A stretch of DNA of 64,000 nt from Sphagnum compactum (lineage: Eukaryota; Bryophyta; Sphagnopsida; Sphagnales). Each line of letters starts with the position of its first letter. Positions within the stretch are counted from its first letter, which is position 1. The notes under the pieces are model-generated. The model made no database searches and had not been told where the DNA came from. It saw nothing but the letters and a program-made list of their open reading frames with translations. Shown piece by piece: positions 50,031-62,884 of the stretch. The stretch lies in the NCBI GenBank assembly GCA_965153455.1, contig OZ234493.1, positions 32,974,213-33,038,212 on the forward strand, given 5' to 3'. Position numbers and translations under genes: made by a program.

Positions 50031-52429
50031 CTAAATTAGTGGCAAGGTGTAAACGTAGTGCACTTGTAAATTTAACATTAGGTGGAGTTCAAGTAGGAAG
50101 AGAACAATGCCACTATATATGACCAAAAGCAATGCAAATCTATAAAATGCCTTAGAACGCTGAACTTACAACAAATGAGTGAATGCTTGAGCATTAAACC
50201 TTAAACCTGTACTAGTTAGTTAAAAAAAGTGACACCTTTATGACATTATTTAAACGATATGATGTCACACCAAATTAAATTGATCAAAAAAGTGCCCACC
50301 TTTAAGATAGAGTTGGAACGGACTTGGGGAGCTTGAACAAACATCCAACCTACATTCCAACTATGTTTCTTTCAAAAATAATGATAGGCAATTTTATATC
50401 TATAATTGGTCATGTGTTTTGTAAAAAAAACCATGAACAGAATATAATTTTCCATGAGATATGGACTTTCAATTATTCATATGAGACAATAGTGAACCTC
50501 ACAAATTCAGAATTTATTTTATTGACAAAATTTTAATGCACATCACACTTAAACATGTCATTTAATTTTCTCCTTTTTTTTCAATTTTTATTGGCACTAC
50601 CTCATAACACTTATTGAGTCCACATGTCAAATATGTCTGTGTGACTAAAGTATGTTATAAGTTCAAAAGTTCACTATAGTGTCCACTTTCAAAAAAATTC
50701 ATCCTTATTTTTTTAATATGATTCCCATTGATGTCTATTATAACATGATTAATATAAAATTTTAAATATTAATGTTTAATATGATTTTACATGGTACTTT
50801 CATGTTGCAGTCCACATAAGTTGCAATTGTGATAGTCCATTTTGTCTCCCTAATTGTGCTTTAGGATCCTCAAACTAAGCTCTTATAAAAAAATCTCAAG
50901 ATGTATAACACAAAATGAACACTACAATGAGAACCACAATACAAAATTTGTCAAATTACATCCAAATTGGTCCATTCAACCATGCAATACACTCTCGACA
51001 ATTTAGACTCAAGACCAAGTTTGACTTGTAAGACTTGAATGATGTACAAGCTCATGTGCATCATCAAGCTCATGGTCTAGTCCTTGTATTTGTGCTTACA
51101 AAAGCAAAGGAGATTGTTTTGATGGGGTTGATGTTGTGCATGTAGTGAGGCACAAGTGCCATCACTCACATTCCACCTCCAAGTGAACCCACAACTTATG
51201 TTTATGGGGAGCACTTTGTTCATTTACGGTGGAGATGATTTAAGACGAACTTTAAAATCTCATTATTGTTCATCCACTAGTTTCATGAGATCACTGATAA
51301 AAGCATGTGCTTGGCAATGATCTAATAATGTAATATTTCATTAGGCATTACTTAATTGCCTTTCCGGATGACTGTATTGACTAGGTTTTTGCTGGGGTAG
51401 ATAACAAGACCCTTGACTCCTTCACAAGTACACTAACCACTAACCGTTTTTACAGACACCTTGTGAAAAAATTCCTCAGTCATGATAAGGCAAGTGAGGT
51501 GGCCCAAAACAATGTGATAAGAGCCTTTGTGGGCAATTAATTAGTAATATTTAGGCAACAGCATCCTAGTAGACTTAAGATGATTTTCACATGTTTGAAC
51601 TCTTTACCTCACTAGTGTAAAGCACAAGACATGAACATTATGTCCTGCATAGTGAAATTTTTTGTTGTGGATTGGGTGAAAATAGGTAGTACCAGTAGTA
51701 GCAGTCTGTGTCATCAGGCCACTAAAGACTCATTACTTACCATCTGGCCAGGGTGAACCAGCATCTACATTGGTGTTAGCTTCACCAGCTTCAGTGACAA
51801 GGTCTCTAAGAGTCTAAGTGGCTATATATTTAACCCAGGAATCGTGAAATTTAGACTTGGAGACTATAAATGAAATTTTCCAACTGATATTTATAACGTT
51901 TATAAGTTTTTGTGTTTTTCAGATTTTACTATGATTCCAGTACATTAGGTGCTGCTTCAACCCCAAGGCCTTCCTACCCATGATCTGCAAAACTATGGGC
52001 AAAATCACTACATTATTATGCGGTCAAAAATCACCTGCAACTATGAAAAATGTCAATCTAAATATAGCCACATAATAAGAGGAGCATGCACTTATAGGAT
52101 GAATGTTAAAAAGAAGGAATGGGCAAAGAATGGGCAACGAAGCTGCGCCTTGTACGACAAGAAGGTGCACGTTAGATGGCAGTATAAGCAGCCATAAGCA
52201 AAGGACATGTAGAAGAGCAGACAGCACATAACCAATGAGCAATGGTAGAGTAATAGATAACATACTTTGAACTTTCCTCTGCAAGGGGAAAAGCGTATCT
52301 TGTCCTCCATAGGAAGTTAAGAACTGGCTTATAGATGGCTAAATGGGGGATATAGTATTACTTAACAAGTGAGATGGAGGCGCAGTGGACTCAACTCAAT
52401 TCATGTGAATTGGAAAAATTGATGAGTCC
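50031..52429. other. Intergenic DNA, nothing recognised
   Basis: AT-rich to about 51.3 kb, then somewhat more mixed. Open frames at 51949-52310 on both strands have no domain. Confidence 0.5.
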
Positions 52430-53030
52430 ATTGCATTCATTTTATTTTTTGTAGCGAAATTTTGCCATTTTGTGAAATTTATTTTGAATTTATTTGGGGT
52501 CACAAACCCCAGGTTTTTTAAAAATTAATTTGCAGAAAAATAAAATTTGATTGAAAATCGCCAAAAATCACCACAATTGCCTACAATATGAAACTTTGGT
52601 GCTTAAGATTTCTACTTTTATATCTTGAGTATTGCCAAATTTGACTAAATATACTTAGGGATGACCAAGCTACTTGACCAAATCACATAGTTGTTGAAAT
52701 AAAAAAACTAGTCCATTTAAAGGTAAGAGGCAGTGATTTTTTTTTCAAATTTCAGATGTTGAGTCACTGGCTAGCATCCCAAGAGGGATTAAGCATTAAC
52801 TGATGACAGGTAATTTTTCTGTCACCAGTTAATGCTGTCTAAACAATAAAAAAAAAGTAGTTTGAAAATAATTACTACTAAACTAAAAAGCAGAGTCCAA
52901 ATGTGGCGAAAATTTTCAAAAGAAATATTTTCCTCGAAATTTGGCGATTTTTTTCAGAGAAACGAGAAAAATATTTCCACAAAATTTCCCTTTTAAATTG
53001 TATTTTTCTCCTTTTTGGCGAAATTTTGCA
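52430..53030. repeat. R1-family fold-back element
   Basis: The part at 52430-52740 is the reverse complement of the 40.2-kb R1 copy. Its left edge has AGCGAAATTTTGCCA (52455), and the right part ends with TTTTTGGCGAAATTTTGC near 53027, an approximate inverse. AAAATCGCCAAA at 52554 has an inverted counterpart TTTGGCGATTTTT at 52940. Near the middle, AGCATTAACTGATGACAG (52792-52809) pairs with 52819-52836 with one mismatch. The whole could fold on itself. It borders the LBD promoter region. Confidence 0.5.
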
Positions 53031-53287
53031 CCAAAAAGAACTGTTGAGGAGGAGAGACGGGGAAGGAGGGAGACGAATCGAAGGACGTGCGGCAGGCCCC
53101 ACTAAGAAGAAGAGGAAGACGCGTAGTTATATTTATTTATACACTATACACTTCAAACAACGCGCTTCCGGAGGCGCAGTTTTAGGGTCAACTGTGTTCC
53201 CTCTTTTTGCTGTTTTTTGGAGTGCCTAGCTATACGTACAACATAGTCAACTGGCCGCCCTAGATATCTAGCTGCTCCCGTGCAGTT

Positions 53288-53316
53288 TATAGCTTGTTGC
53301 TATAAAACAAGCTATA
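53288..53316 (+). promoter_or_regulatory. TATA box inside a perfect 11-bp inverted repeat
   Basis: TATAGCTTGTT (53288-53298) and AACAAGCTATA (53306-53316) are exact inverse copies flanking the CTATAAAA TATA box. Transcription of the LBD gene may start about 30 bp downstream, near 53335. A donor-like AG/GTACGTAT at 53421-53430 suggests a leader intron running toward about 54950. Confidence 0.4.
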
Positions 53317-54991
53317 CCCGCTTTTACACCATCCGCGCTTCCTTTTTACCTTACTAGATCTCCGCTCTTTCCATTCGTCATCCGGACGCTTCCTCATTTT
53401 TCTGACCTCTTTTGTGATCTAGGTACGTATCGTGGCCTTGGCCGTCTCTCTTGGCTCATGTGTTTTGTTTTTTTGTTCTATCTGAAGTAGTGCAACATTT
53501 CAAGCTCAAGCTTTCTGTATAGAGTCGTCTTGAAAGCCCCTCCGGTCGGTGTGTGTTTTTTCGCTAAATAATTACTGGGATCTCCACTTTCTTAGCTTCC
53601 AGGCATGAGCACTGGAATTTCCTTTCGTTCTTCCTTTGTGGAGTCCTCCTCCTCGACTTTTGGATACCAAGGTTAATCTGGCTAGCTGTTTGTGGTTCCA
53701 GAAATTTAACTCTGATAGTTTCTTCACAGATCGTCATACAGTTTTGATACAAGCAGCTGGTCACGGACCTCGTCGGATCTGTCTAATTTATTCAACACCC
53801 GGCCGCTGCTTCATTCTAGCTTCTTGTTTTACAAGCTGTATGTAGTTTTACACAAAATAAATTCATTCTTGTTTGGCCTCCTCTTTTTTGCATATCGTTG
53901 AGAGCGGTTTCAGATTGCTGTATGTGAGATTAAGGGACTCCTACCCTGTAGCTTCTGCTCTTGTTTCTACCCGATAAATACCCTAGTAGAAGCAATCTTT
54001 CAACTCTTGATCGAGTCCTTTTTTTTTTTCTTTTTCTTTTTTTTTCCCTTGGGGCTGGAGTGTTTGAGGGGCATAGGAATCGGCCTGTGGTTTGCCGTTC
54101 ATGGAGACCTGTTGTTGACTGCTGTCTATTTGATACTTGAGCAGGTGATCTTCGAATTTGAAGTTGGTAACGCTCCTTTGACCATTTCAACTTCTGTTAT
54201 TTATAAGGATTGCCCAGGTAGGGAGCGGACTGTAGCTTGTCGAGCTCTGGGACAAATGACCGTGCCTTTTGTTTGATGGCTTTGATCGAAGTTCGACGCT
54301 AGTACATCTGAAGCTCCCTGACAGGGTCCACATCTCCCAACAAGTCAATGAGAAAGTCGCGGTGTTACTATTTCCACAGTTTTGCGTTGCTTCTAGACTG
54401 AAGTGCTCTGGCACCGATCAAGTCGGCCAACTTTTTTGGTATGTGCGACCGATCTCATGCCAATCTGATAACGCCAACACTCCATATTTGTTTGTGAGGA
54501 ATTAGCGCAGTCCTATCTTAATCCTTGGAACCTCACAAATTGGTATCCTTTTTGTACCTGATTCCAGAAGCTAGACCAGCTTCACTACTGCGTTTCAGTG
54601 ATGGAATTAGTTTTTCTCACTTCACAATGTCCAAGCTTGTCTTGAGATATTTGCATGACTGCTTTGATTGGAAGTTCGTTGAAATCCGAATTTCTCGCTC
54701 CCAATTATCAATCCAGTACCCTCCCCCTCACAAGAGTTTCTGAGTTTCTACATTTGCCGTGAACCTTGACAACTACCGTGTAAATTTGTCGATCTCAGTT
54801 GCAGCAGCAGCAGCATTCCGCATAGGGGTTTTCAGGGTCCGGATGATTAGCGTTTCTGGAGAGCGAGAGAATTGAAGTGGATCCAGACCATCATCCAATA
54901 GCTAGGTGCAGCAACAGGTTGATCTATTTGCTCGGTTATCAGTAGACAGCGTTTTGGAAGCATTCTGTGAAAGTACTTCCATCTACGAGTC
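53317..54991 (+). other. Long probable 5' leader of the LBD gene
   Basis: Higher GC than the flanks but no conserved open frame. It contains a good splice donor (AG/GTACGT at 53423), a poly-T tract at 54010-54050 suitable as a polypyrimidine region, and a (CAG)n run near 54799-54813. The leader and its intron are inferred; another non-coding transcript is possible. Confidence 0.35.
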
Positions 54992-55564
54992 ATGGTGGGT
55001 AACCAAGGGCAGGTGAATTCCTCCACTCCTTGTGCTGCCTGCAAGCTCCTGCGCAGGCGATGCGCACAGGAGTGCCCTTTCTCGCCCTATTTCTCCCCGC
55101 ACGAGCCCCAAAAGTTCGCGTGCGTGCACAAGATATTCGGTGCTAGTAACGTCTCCAAGATGCTGATGGAGGTCCCTGAGAGCCAGCGCGCCGATGCCGC
55201 AAGCAGCTTGGTGTACGAGGCGAATGCTCGCATCCGCGATCCTGTATATGGGTGCATGGGTGCGATCTCCGCTCTGCAGCAGCAGGCGCAGTCACTGCAA
55301 GCCGAGCTCAACGCCGTGAGACAGGAGATCATGCGATACAGGCGTCATGAGAATGCGGTTGCGGATGCTGCAACAGCTGATGCAACTGCGGCAATGATGG
55401 TGCAGACTAGCGGATACCAAGGCCACAATCTTCACGATCGAGGCGTCGCCTCGATCCCCCTCTCCACACAGACAACACCTTCAGAGGCCTATACAGTTCC
55501 ATCCCCCAATAGCGTTACAACTCCAGATTTGAAGGAGCGCAGTTACTGGTCCCCTCTCAACTAG
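54992..55564 (+). CDS. LBD: LOB-domain (LBD/ASL) class I transcription factor
   Basis: Encodes 190 residues in one exon. The LOB domain opens with the C-block CAACKLLRRRCAQEC (residues 14-28), a CX2CX6CX3C zinc-binding, DNA-contacting motif. The GAS block follows with FACVHKIFGASNVSKML (about 42-58) and the DPVYGCMGAI stretch (82-91). A leucine-zipper-like helix ISALQQQAQSLQAELNAVRQ (91-110) marks class I proteins and serves dimerisation. The C-terminal 75 residues are low-complexity and unconserved, as usual. LBD proteins are nuclear, plant-specific regulators of organ boundaries, lateral organ growth and, in some cases, auxin responses; which subgroup this is cannot be told here. Many relatives have an intron near the YGC.GAI segment, and this gene does not. 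The ATG is the first in frame and lies 13 codons before the first Cys. Confidence 0.93.
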   Translation: MVGNQGQVNSSTPCAACKLLRRRCAQECPFSPYFSPHEPQKFACVHKIFGASNVSKMLMEVPESQRADAASSLVYEANARIRDPVYGCMGAISALQQQAQSLQAELNAVRQEIMRYRRHENAVADAATADATAAMMVQTSGYQGHNLHDRGVASIPLSTQTTPSEAYTVPSPNSVTTPDLKERSYWSPLN

Positions 55565-56180
55565 TTTGGAGCTAACCAACGCCTTCCTTCAAATCTGACT
55601 AAACCTTCAAGGTTGTGCGTGCACCAGGTCAGCAGCTCATTGCAGTTCCATCACATTCACTTCTTCTATGAAATTAGTTAGAGAGCAAGAATTATATGCG
55701 TGTTTTGTGACTCTTCCTCCTTAGTTCTAATACTTAGAACTTTTCTGGACGCGGACACTAGAGGGACAATCAGGGTTGCTAATTTCTCCCTGCAAAATCT
55801 TGAGCTTGGTACCCCCCAGGGTTCCGGTCGGTAAAGAACTGCCGTCATTTTCCCTTTCTATTTTTCTGTTTCTTCTGAGGCGCGCGAGATCTTACTGACC
55901 AGTCGACAGGACTTTACATCTCGTAGGCGTCTTGTTTTTCAAGAACAGAGGCGTTTCTTTACGTGTGTGGAGGGTCTACAGTGCTGCTGCTGCCTAAAAT
56001 CCAGGAAGTGTCTAAATGTATCTAGACCCTTCTCCTATACATTCATTCTAGTTGAGACTCATCAGTCATTAACTGGTCGGCACATCACAATTCTCAGCAT
56101 GTACTCTAGCACAGAAATTAACAGTGGGAATTAAGCGTACGAAGTGCACTTGCAAGATGGTCAGGGCTTCACACAGCTAG
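55565..56180 (+). other. LBD 3' flank
   Basis: Probably holds the 3' untranslated region and terminator of the LBD gene. No other feature was recognised. Confidence 0.4.
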
Positions 56181-56458
56181 GTAATAACACAAGAAAAGTT
56201 TTTGGCAGTTCCTGAAGGGAAAAGAGTGGAAAGTTGAACCTCTCACGAATTATATTAAAGTTGAATTAACAAAACATAGGGAAAGTTCAAATCTCTCCAA
56301 AGAAATCGTGGGACCCATATTTCAATGTTTTGTTCTAATTTTCCCATTGTGAAACAGAGGGATCATTGTATTTTCCCATTGTCAAACAAACCATTTCATG
56401 TTTGCATAGGGTCAAGTTCTTCTTGATGGTCCCACAGGGAATCCCAAAAAATTTGGTT
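56181..56458 (+). repeat. Dispersed repeat, second copy of the GH3-intron repeat
   Basis: Aligns with 16182-16410. It contains an internal partial duplication: TTTTCCCATTGT appears twice, at about 56339 and 56373, with a short insertion between, absent from the GH3-intron copy. Confidence 0.75.
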
Positions 56459-59400
56459 CGCTACAAATTGTCCAAATTTTCCTACTGTAGACAGTTGAGG
56501 AGTTATCTGAAACTTGCTGATGAGTTCAGCCTCGTGTGCACAAGTTTGTTGCTCGGTAGGGTGAAACAATTTGTTACGAATCACCACTACGCGCACCCAG
56601 CTTAAGCTTGTTGGGGTGGACGCAAACGCAGCAGGCTGAATAGACCAGTCTAGAGCAATTTGCAGTTGCCATTCTTTTTTGCAGCTTCTGATCTAGAGCA
56701 GAATATCAGTTCCAATATTTATTCTCGTTGGTGGATCGTATACTGATCTCTCAATACGCCATGACCCTCATGTGACTAAAGGTTGATTATATGTAGCAAA
56801 ATGGTGGAGAATCCCTTGGACGGACTTGCCATGAACTGCGGAAGGCCAGTTTCTTGTGTTTCAATCTGAACAGCACTGGAATTTGTCGCCGAGCCTAGGT
56901 ACTGACCAAGTCTTGATCGGGTCGACTTCTTAACAGGACCTGAGCTGTCAGGTTTGACACTAAATTTATTTTGGCTAGAGTTTGAGCTTTGTTTTCACAT
57001 TTCTAAATCCTGCGGGCTTAATTTTCAAATTCAAGAATTTCTGGACCCAGTTTTTGAACTTGGTCTCGTTCCATGTACGCACTAATAACCACACACTCCT
57101 CAAGACTGCGTATTGTATATTAGGTAGAGAAACTCTTAAGAGAATAAAATCTGGGGATGCATAGGTTGTAATTTTACAACTAATTAAAACCGATCAATTA
57201 CTTATAAAAAAGACTAATCAAGATTTTTTTTAAAAGCAGATTCCTTTACCTAAAGAACCGATTTTATTTTTTTCAAGATTTCGATTTTGATTCTGATTCT
57301 TGCAAAAGGCTAGTTCTAGGGTCTGGTCCTTGTGCAGGTTAAAAGGTCAAGTGAACCTGAACTTGAACCCCTGGGTTTGACTCTCCAAACAGGAGAACCT
57401 GCCAATGCTGTTGCTGAGCCTTACTTTTGTGTATTCTATTTACGAGATTTAAATGTTTTCCTTACATTAAGTAGACCAGAAGAGCAGATTGATCATCAAA
57501 GATAGGACCATTGTTGAAGGGTGGGAACACCATTCCCACCCTTCAACAATAATCCACATGCTACCTAACACCTACAGCAGCTGAATCCTACGTACAATCG
57601 ACTACTCATGCAGTCTACTTACACAGATGAGCTCATGATCATAAAAATCAAACCCTAAATATTATTGTGACCTTAGAAAGCACGATCAAGAATGAGGTTT
57701 TAGTCTCCCCAATTTTGCAACATGGTGAGTCCGGTAACAGTTCTCTTCTTGTCAATTCTGTTTCGCAATCTGGTTGCCGTTTAGAATTTAAAACTCATTT
57801 AACATCGTCACCCCTAGCTGGTTATATGAAATCGTTCTACAGATTGACGCATACATTCCTAGTCGTGGACGTTGTATCTTACGGCCAGTCACGTTGTCCG
57901 TGTTAAACAACGAAACATTCGTGTTTGTACATATCCCCTGATCCTTGCTTGTACGGTGCGTACCTTACGCCATGTGCAGCACCCCTGCAGGCTACGTTCT
58001 TGACAAAGTAGCGCACGCTGCCAGACCGAACTCATGGACATGCCGTGACGAACGCGAATCCAATTCGGGATACTCACAGGTTTATAATGATTGTGCACTT
58101 GTTCTACGGCTTACACAGTATTGAATACTGGTCAATGTCACAAGCACGGCCTGAGCTGACAACTGCAAATTGAGTGCACATCATGGTGGGCCCGATCTCG
58201 AGTTTCATCCGTTTTGCTTACTCAATTGATGTATTGAACTTGTCTAAATATCTGAGAAATTAGAGCTCCCGGTGATATTAATTAGTCTTTAGGTGGACCT
58301 GCAATCGTACTGTGAACTGTTTGATTACGTCCGTTGTGGCCATATTCAATGTCGGTCGGTCGAGATAGTCAAATTGAAATGACGCCGGAGTTGGAGATGT
58401 TGTTGCGTCTAGTCCGCAGTGCTGCTGCCGTCAACTGGCCGGATCCACGATTGTGTTACCAACTCTGGTTTCTGTTTAAAAGCGGCAATTTTTCAACGCT
58501 AGCTTTCAAATTTTTCTGAAGTTTTTTGAGGCTTCTTGTACAAGGACTATTTGGCTTTCGTCTCAGCCTGCTGTGAGACATTGATTGTCATTCAAGTCTT
58601 GAGCACAGTGAAAATGTCACAGGATTTACTGATGTTGGTTCAGAGCCCGGTTCAATATAATGTCGAATCAATGGTCAAGCTAGAAGCACAGCAGCTTGTC
58701 ATTGAAGAATGCGTCCAGTCCAACTTTTTTTCAAAGCTTGAGGTAACAAAATTGAAGCCTAATTGCAGCTGTACTGCCCGCAGTTTCCACTCAAATGCGG
58801 GTAAAGTAACCTAGTCACAGATTAAATGCATCCCCTAAGGAATGGCAATCCTGATTAGAATCCACTGTGGACTTATAACCCCGTGTCATTTGACATCTTA
58901 CCTTCGACGAACTCCAGTTGCAGCGGACAGCTTCCGGCCATCTGGAGATATCTTAGGTTTGTCGCACTCTTGACGTACTCAATCTCTCTCTCTGTGCTGT
59001 CTTGACAACATCAATAATGCATTTGATCCGCAAACTAAAGCACTTGACGGAACATTCCATGATCAGTACTACTTATACTCATTCATTGCTCAGGTAATGA
59101 TTAATATTTGCAATAAATAATCTTGTTCGGAATCTAAGTGTAATCATTGTTAGCAGAACCCTTGACTATATTGCTCGTTTTACAACACCCAGGTGTCATG
59201 ATGGTAATTCTGGAGGGTTTCGTAGATCATACAAAGACGTGCATGCGTTTGCAAAACCACTATTTTATCATTTCCTGGTAGCATGCTATTCATATAAGTT
59301 GAGTTAATTGTGACCTGGGACCACGGTGCCGGAGCTTCCCTAGTTTTCATGATCCCCTAAAAGCTAAAGCTTAAGCTTCATCGACAAGAATGCATCTTTC

Positions 59401-60250
59401 CACAAAAATCAAGGAAAATTTCTAGATGCAGGTGGACCCATCTCTCTGCGGCCCATATGAATTTTTCTTCACAAACCGCCGTCTTCTCTAAGGAGACATG
59501 TTCCGCTACCCGGTAATTCCTTAGTAGATACAACACGCTAAATGCCCCATAACGAGCACACTGCCCGGAGTCGCACTATTTTGCCGCAGGATTTGACTGG
59601 TTTGACACTGCATTCACTCAGTATGGGAAAGTATGCTGATGGCGGCAGGTATCCTTACCCTATAATGAGAGGACGTGGTGGTCGATTCTAAACTGGTGTG
59701 AGACCGCAGAAGCGCTTCGACATTCCCGGACAGAGTTCGATAGGGGTATTTACTAGGGCCAAGCTAAAATGCCACTTGCATAGATGGAGTACAAGGCTAT
59801 AATTTTCAAGGGGCGATGTTCGCATCGGTCCATACTCGGCGCGCTTTAGCTGCATATACAGATCGAACATCTAATTTTAGACATTCCAGATCGGAAGCAA
59901 CAAATTTATATTGCTTGTCCTATAACTGCTAACGGAGATCCCAATTTAAATAAAAAAGTCAAGCAACAATTTACTTGGTGATAAATTCATATGACTTGTG
60001 TACCTAGTCGGACCTGCTGCTCTCGACTAGAATCTAGAACTTTGCTTCCAAAAGAAAAACACGAGCTGCCAGTGGTGGCATGATCTATCTATTGCTGCTG
60101 ACAATGCCGTGCATGGTCGTGCATCATTGACTTTTTTGGGGTTTCAAGATTCTTTCTTCCTCTTTTTTCAACAGGACACTGGTGATCTTATCAGCATATT
60201 TTTGACGCGCGGAATTTCGCAAATAAGCGAAATTAAAAATTCGAATTTGA
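56459..60250. other. Mixed-GC intergenic DNA, no gene supported
   Basis: GC is higher than in most of the window, and transposon traces are few, so this may be regulatory or formerly genic sequence. Open frames at 58334-58519 and 58536-58814 (plus) and 58098-57889 (minus) have no recognised domain. A repeat-like A/T-rich zone lies at 57180-57400. A perfect hairpin at 57510-57550 is listed separately. Confidence 0.45.
57510..57550. repeat. Perfect 18-bp hairpin, 5-nt loop
   Basis: ATTGTTGAAGGGTGGGAA (57510-57527) is followed by CACCA and then its exact reverse complement (57533-57550). No coding or tRNA context. It could be part of a small inverted-repeat element. Confidence 0.85.
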
Positions 60251-60419
60251 ATTGACTTTTGAGGGGTTCAATGGCCAAAAGATGGAAAAAATATATATAG
60301 TAAAAATCGACAGATTTTTTATTTTTATTTTTTCAGTATGTAGTCAATAAAAACTATAGAAGAATAATTAAAGTTCTACTTCATGTCGTGTTTATGATAG
60401 CACTATGGAGAGTTCTTTA

Positions 60420-60830
60420 CTTGCAGTTATAAAAATTAAATTAGACTAGTTCTGGTTTTGGTTACTCTTGGAAATGGAATGGGGAACCCAGTTCTGAGTC
60501 TGGTTCTTTAAAATAAAATTTTAAAAATCCATTTCAGTTTTTCTAATCCAGTTCTGGGTAACTTGAACTGAATCCAACAGTTAACTCTGATGATTGTAGT
60601 TATTTTTTCCAGATACAATTCCCCAAAAAATTCAATTCCAGTTTTGGTTCCACACATAAATAGAACCAGGAATACAGTTCCAATTTTGGAATTGGAAAAA
60701 AAAACTCCAATTCTGCTTTTGGAACTGGTTCTGGTTCTGGATCCAGTTCCAAAAATCAGAACCAATTTCAGTTTTGCTTTTACTAACCTCAACCAGAACC
60801 AGCTGTTCTAATCAGCCCAAAGCTGGGGTA
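60420..60830. repeat. CCAGTTC/GGTTCT-rich repeat
   Basis: Dense in words such as CCAGTTCTGGGT, GGTTCTGGTTCTGG and CCAATTTTGGAATTGG on both strands. Similar texture occurs near 5.1, 21.5, 45.6, 57.3 and 62.7 kb. It is probably the body of an old repeat family. Confidence 0.4.
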
Positions 60831-61203
60831 CCTGCTCAACACTGGTTTACAGCTTCAGATTTAGGAAGATTTAGCCAAATTGGGACCTCCATAAACTAGT
60901 CTGCTGCTAAAGTCTAGGTTAAATCTGCTACACTTTGTGCAAAGTAAATCAATCAAGACTACAAAATGAAATTCATTAGGAAATGCATTTTGGACCATAT
61001 GGAGTCTTTGCCGAGTTCCCATAGTCCACTGCATATTCGAAAAAAAAATAAAGAACTTCCCCAATATCAATTTTGCATGGATTGCAAACTTCTTGTCAAA
61101 AATGGGTCCCCCAAATACCCCTCCTTCCCAATTCCCAAATCTAGCAAATTTCAAACTTTTGGATTGAAAACTCCACCATGGTGTGGAGCTCTCTGCTCTG
61201 GGA

Positions 61204-61348
61204 CACAGCAGTTCGCCGAGCAGGGCAGCAGGAAAGGCTGGGTGGTAGCACAACTTGGGAAGCACCTCACTACTACCCAGCCAGGTGCTTGGCAGTTTGT
61301 GCTACCACCCAGCCTTTCATGGTGCCCCCCTGCCTGGCGAACTGCTGT
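61204..61348. repeat. Long GC-rich hairpin with ~65-bp arms
   Basis: The left arm (61204-61267) and right arm (61283-61348) are inverted copies with a few mismatches and small gaps, separated by 15 bases. The best-matched block is AAAGGCTGGGTGGTAGCACA in the left arm. The outer part ACAGCAGTTCGCC is also exact. GC is far above the flanks. The fold resembles a young MITE or a small-RNA precursor. Open frames across it are by-products of its composition. Confidence 0.75.
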
Positions 61349-61439
61349 ATCCCCTTGGGGCATAGTGCCAAGGGCAGCTCCTCCTTCATATTTGAAAATC
61401 TTATTAGTTGACAATTTGAATATTGTCTGCTGTACAAAA

Positions 61440-62660
61440 ACTGGCGTATGATGAATTTTCAATGATGAATATTAAATACAATTAATACATTCATGCATAA
61501 TAAAAAAATTCCAAAAAAGTGTTTATGCACAATAAATCATTCATTTGCAAAAGTTTATTTGACATCTACAATATTAAATAATACATATCCACACTAAGTC
61601 CTTCATACATAATACTCACACTCTCAGGCAATTCTTAATTTCCTGTACATCATCACATTCTATTTCAGAAGTGGTCTTCAACATATCACATAGTTATATT
61701 GTCAAAATATCAGCCAAGCTGAAATCTTATACATGTTCTATCCAGTGTTGGGTGGGTATCACAATTTTATGATACTCGTCAGGTCTGGTTTTCACAAAGT
61801 AATTAAAAAAAGGGTCCAATTCTCCTCAAAATAAATTTTTAAAACATTTCTACACCAAGCAAGGGTATCAATGTTTTTATAAAAATATTTAAATTGATTC
61901 TCGTAATGTCAGTTTTCAAAATTTTGCAAACAGATGGTTATCCTTTGACAGTTCTCACAAACAGGGTATTCCTTTATAATTTTAATTAAAATAAAAAAAT
62001 TAAATTAAAATTAAGATTTTGATTTCTTTTTTGATGACAACTCTAGCTTTTGAAAAAAATCAAAATCAAAGGACCTTCGGTTGAAGGTTTTGAAAGATTT
62101 TAAAAATAAATAATCATTTAAAATAAATTCTCCAAACATTATTACCATTTGACTTGGCCTACCATTAACAAGTACGTACCACCAAATATTAGGACTCACT
62201 TGGATCTCTCATCTCCCAAGGCAAATTAGACTTAATAAGCAAATTTTGATGTGGGTTTGGTGATGAAAGTGTCTTTTTTTAACCTTAATTAAATTAGGCT
62301 AACTTAACACCGTATTTCCAAAGTTCAAACCTATGGTCCATGAATGATCAACAAGATCCAATAAGTAGAACATTGTTCCATTTTGTATAGAAACATAATT
62401 AAGTTTGATGCTCATAACTTTTTTCTCATTACTTGTACTAATTTTTTATGGCAGCTAAACTTTGAGACCTTGACCTAGGTAAGGGGTCAAACCTTACCCG
62501 ATTCTCACATCTGAATCAATAATTCAGTTTTCAATCAGGGTATCATTCATACCCTGAGAGGATCAAACTGGGATGCCTGAATGATGCCCAAGAGTATTTT
62601 TTATACCCGCCCAAGGGTGATTTTATCCTCGTCAAATCAATAACCTTTTTCTTATTCTAT
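61440..62660. other. AT-rich intergenic DNA, nothing recognised
   Basis: No gene, RNA or transposon end was recognised. Confidence 0.5.
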
Positions 62661-62884
62661 TTGTGTGGAGATTTAACCAATGTTGGTCAGTTCTGGGTTC
62701 TTTCTCCAGGTTCAGTTCTGGTTTTAAGAACTGGACCCTTTGGGTTGAAGCTGCTCAAGACCTAGACAAACTGGATGCACACAAACTTGGCTTGGTGAAA
62801 GCCCTTGGTTTGGTAGATCGGGCTCAGGGTCCAAAGACCCTTTTCATAAGGTCCAGGTCTAGGTCTAGATAGGGGTGCGCCAAA

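Noticed and set aside
58334-58814. Two plus-strand open frames downstream of the LBD gene
   Set aside because: No conserved motif and no clear start context; the GC of the region makes such frames likely by chance.
61151-61462. Overlapping open frames of 77-161 codons on both strands
   Set aside because: They arise from the GC-rich inverted repeat at 61204-61348; both strands read alike because of the symmetry.
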